From contig NC_040012.1 of the NCBI RefSeq assembly GCF_000972845.2, positions 12,460,930 through 12,524,929 on the forward strand: a DNA stretch of 64,000 nucleotides. Direction: 5' to 3'. Position 1 is the stretch's first letter; every line of letters starts with the position of its first letter. Positions 62,939 to 64,000 of the stretch are shown in pieces. The notes under the pieces were generated by a model that made no database searches, was not told where the DNA came from, and saw nothing but the letters and a program-made list of their open reading frames with translations. The stretch comes from Larimichthys crocea. Its lineage: Eukaryota; Chordata; Actinopteri; Sciaenidae. The position numbers and the translations under genes are program-made.

Positions 62939-64000
62939 AGCAGAGACGGATAGACAGAAGTGGGGAAGGAAAGAAAGACGTCAGGAAGGATATACCTACA
63001 CAGGTAGGGAAAGGAAGAAGTGAGGAAGAATATATGGAAGGACCACAGAAAATAAGGAAGTAAAGAATATATGGGAGTGGGGAAGGAAAGAAGGAAGTGA
63101 GGAAGAATATGCACGAGCAGGGAAACAAGTAAGGAAGCATACAATGAAGAAGCAGAAAAAGAAAGAAGGAAGTATGGAAGAATATACTGAAGCAAGGAAG
63201 GAAGTAAAAAAGAATTTAAAGAAGTAAGGAGAGAAAACAGGAAGTAGGGAAGGAACAAAAAGAAGGGGTGAAGAAAAGGAAGAAACCAAGGAAGTCAGTG
63301 AGCTGTACACATTCATCGTGTCATGTAATGAACTCATGAACACTCTTAGCTCCCCTCCTGTGCCACTGAGCTACAGCATGCTCGCTTACATGTACACACA
63401 CCCACCTGAACACACGCACACACACACACACACACACGAACATCCACTCCGCCATGTTAACTCTCTGGCTTTGCTCCAATGCCCAATGTTTTGCAAAGCT
63501 GCTCACTTTGGCTGCTGAAGACGCTCAGACACAGCAGGGTGCATTCAGTAATGAAGTTAAGTGTGAAGGCAATGTCCTAATTTGAAAGTATAATCAGCTG
63601 CCCGTGTTTATTGTTGACTCTTATTCACCCTTGTTCCTAATATGATAATATTCCAGTAGTGCAGAGAATACAGGGCGCTGCATTGCAGCTTATTTATCTC
63701 ACTTTTGTTTTCCAAGTTCTACATTTTCAGCCAAGATTTTCTGTTTTCTTTTCTTTTTTTTTTGTATCCCACCAGCGGAGAGCCATGCGGACAGCTCCAC
63801 AGAAGCTGAGGAATCGTTCTAACACAAACCAGGCTAATCTGATCCAGAGCAGTCCAAGAACCCGGGTCAATCGCTACATCGGCCGGTTGATCGAGGCCCG
63901 CCAGACCGAGTCAGACACAGCAGACCTCAACTTCCTCACACTCATGTATAAGTGCTCTGAGCGCGAGCAGAGGGTGAGGGACTTTGCAAACACATACTGT
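38588..64000 (+). CDS. adcy1: Adenylate cyclase type 1, N-terminal half (9 exons, 3' partial)
   Basis: Membrane enzyme making cAMP from ATP, stimulated by calcium/calmodulin in neurons. Exons: 38588-39196, 42354-42503, 42779-42897, 48791-48902, 57646-57773, 58809-58967, 59443-59584, 60875-61030 and 63776-63973 (then GTGAGG). All phases agree, giving 591 residues of about 1,100 expected. Six membrane helices lie at about 60-80, 92-110, 119-138, 153-169, 171-191 and 204-225. The C1a domain has metal-binding Asp298 (ILFADIVGF) and Asp342 (KILGDCYYC). Exon 8 holds the type 1 calmodulin-binding segment ([19 protein letters not shown]). [12 protein letters not shown] and [20 protein letters not shown] match human ADCY1. 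The start is the first ATG after an in-frame TGA (38570); its context is weak, and Met6 (38603, G at -3 and +4) is an alternative. C2 and the second membrane domain lie beyond the window. Whether this is the a or b duplicate cannot be told. Confidence 0.96.
39816..39839. repeat. (CA)n microsatellite
   Basis: About twelve CA units in adcy1 intron 1. Confidence 0.9.
39994..40024. repeat. (CA)n microsatellite
   Basis: About fifteen CA units in adcy1 intron 1, following a CTCCCTCTCT tract. Confidence 0.9.
44025..44265 (-). mobile_element. Nonautonomous foldback-type repeat, minus-strand fragment
   Basis: It contains ACTTAAGTAAAGTACTTAAA and AAAGTACAAGTACCTCC, the reverse of the AAGTAC-rich end of the elements at 5246-6060. 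A degraded internal block lies at 44025-44160. The boundaries are approximate and the terminus is not intact. Confidence 0.55.
45063..45136. repeat. (TA)n microsatellite, interrupted
   Basis: About 35 TA units with two interruptions near 45103-45111, in adcy1 intron 3. Confidence 0.9.
46262..46486 (+). mobile_element. tRNA-derived SINE with 17-bp target-site duplications
   Basis: The 17-base direct repeat AAAATAAGCCACAGATG flanks the element exactly at 46262-46278 and 46470-46486. Inside are box A (TAGCTCAGTCGGTAGAGC, 46289-46306), box B (GGTTTGAATCC, 46352-46362), a CT-rich body with TGTCATTCCCC and a tail ACAATAAAGC then A-rich sequence. The intact duplications and Pol III boxes point to a fairly recent LINE-mediated insertion into adcy1 intron 3, in the sense orientation. 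The extended linker between the boxes and the tail rule out an ordinary tRNA gene. Confidence 0.92.
47985..48141 (+). repeat. Interspersed teleost repeat, third copy
   Basis: It contains GTTTCTACAGTAGCCCAGAA and ends ATGCCACTAAATCCTACA, then CACTGGACCTTTAA. It is shared with 32851-33001 (plus) and 34062-34240 (minus). The start is approximate. Confidence 0.65.
50185..50547 (-). pseudogene. Unassigned coding-like stretch, frame broken
   Basis: On the minus strand, from about 50547 down to 50288, a frame reads with protein-like composition ([20 protein letters not shown], then [18 protein letters not shown], then [20 protein letters not shown]). It stops at TGA after EYECPQ. A shift of one base would continue as [24 protein letters not shown] lies just upstream of the first residues and there is no convincing start. 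I do not recognise the family. It may be a scrap of a transposon or a processed pseudogene, or a chance open frame. Confidence 0.3.
50740..51130 (+). repeat. Interspersed repeat, internal part
   Basis: It shares CCTATTTACACAT...AGCAACTCTAGCATTTATTC with 32328-32700. It continues with a region ending in CTCCATGGAGTTGTAGATTT that I also associate with dispersed teleost repeats. Limits are approximate. Confidence 0.45.
51600..51810 (+). mobile_element. Penelope-like reverse transcriptase fragment
   Basis: A 63-codon open stretch contains [20 protein letters not shown], then [18 protein letters not shown] and KHLRKAL. This is the conserved region after the catalytic palm in Penelope-like retroelement reverse transcriptases of fish. 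Only this piece is visible. No YxDD box, GIY-YIG nuclease domain or terminal repeats were found nearby. It is a dead, 5'- and 3'-truncated remnant in adcy1 intron 4, sense orientation. Confidence 0.75.
59070..59181. repeat. Direct repeat of 44 bp, 68 bp apart
   Basis: The 44-base block beginning CTGATTATGTGATCTGTAAT occurs at 59070-59113 and again at 59138-59181 with one mismatch. It looks like a local duplication of about 68 bases in adcy1 intron 6, between exons 6 and 7. Confidence 0.9.
60174..60222. repeat. (TCTCC)n pentanucleotide repeat
   Basis: About nine to ten TCTCC units in adcy1 intron 7, forming a pure pyrimidine tract on the sense strand. Confidence 0.9.
62362..62423. repeat. (GT)n microsatellite, interrupted
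   Basis: About thirty GT units with two AT interruptions, in adcy1 intron 8. Confidence 0.9.
62765..63295 (+). repeat. Polypurine tract with degenerate tandem structure
   Basis: About 530 bases are overwhelmingly A and G on the sense strand, including a (GAAA)n core at 62891-62940. A phrase close to GAAGTGAGGAAGAATAT recurs at about 62854, 63025, 63095 and 63165 at spacings near 70 bases or multiples, suggesting an old tandem unit. Long open frames on the minus strand rich in Phe, Ser and Leu come from this composition. It lies in adcy1 intron 8. Confidence 0.85.
63411..63438. repeat. (CA)n microsatellite
   Basis: About thirteen CA units with one CG interruption, in adcy1 intron 8. Confidence 0.88.

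Noticed and set aside
62712..63343. Several minus-strand open frames rich in Phe, Ser and Leu
   Set aside because: They arise from the polypurine tract (TTC/TCC/CTT codons) and have no start, domain or splice support.

Overview
The window is vertebrate nuclear DNA, almost certainly from a teleost fish. The genes are split by GT-AG introns, the spacing is wide and AT-rich, there are many CA/TG/TA microsatellites, and tRNA-derived SINEs, short foldback-type elements and a Penelope-like reverse transcriptase scrap are present. The genes read as fish orthologues of vertebrate genes. I cannot name the species. All exon models below were read by hand from splice sites, reading phase and remembered family sequences; no alignment or search was run.

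Layout, left to right. 1-4.6 kb: no gene; a 32-bp perfect-stem hairpin (445-525) and a minus-strand SINE (about 4125-4335). 4.8-9.8 kb: a plus-strand C2H2 zinc-finger gene whose first exons encode a domain resembling the N-terminus of the shelterin protein TIN2, followed by about 15 zinc fingers. Its fourth exon carries two apparent single-base losses, and skipping it restores an open frame. 9.8-19.4 kb: no recognisable gene. 19470-19581, minus strand: a single coding exon matching the N-terminal part of phactr1; the remaining exons are not visible. 21.0-22.07 kb: a 30-bp minisatellite of about 35 units that ends in a palindromic inversion. 22.7-27.4 kb: a complete eight-exon sirt5 gene (304 residues), with the catalytic asparagine of the TQNID motif replaced by cysteine. 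28.3-38.1 kb: no recognisable gene, with dispersed repeats. 38.6 kb to the right edge: nine exons of adcy1, covering the N-terminus, the first six-helix membrane domain, the C1a cyclase domain and the C1b calmodulin-binding segment. The gene continues beyond the window.

The genes do not form a functional unit. phactr1 and sirt5 are divergent neighbours here and lie near each other on human chromosome 6p, so that pairing looks like old synteny; adcy1 is on human chromosome 7. phactr1 acts on actin and PP1, sirt5 on mitochondrial lysine acylation, and adcy1 makes calcium/calmodulin-stimulated cAMP. The zinc-finger gene is probably a nuclear DNA-binding regulator from a fish-expanded family.

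I see no clear undescribed system. The best leads are the TIN2-like/zinc-finger fusion with its broken but skippable exon, the Asn-to-Cys change in the sirt5 active site, and the minisatellite with a palindromic end between phactr1 and sirt5.
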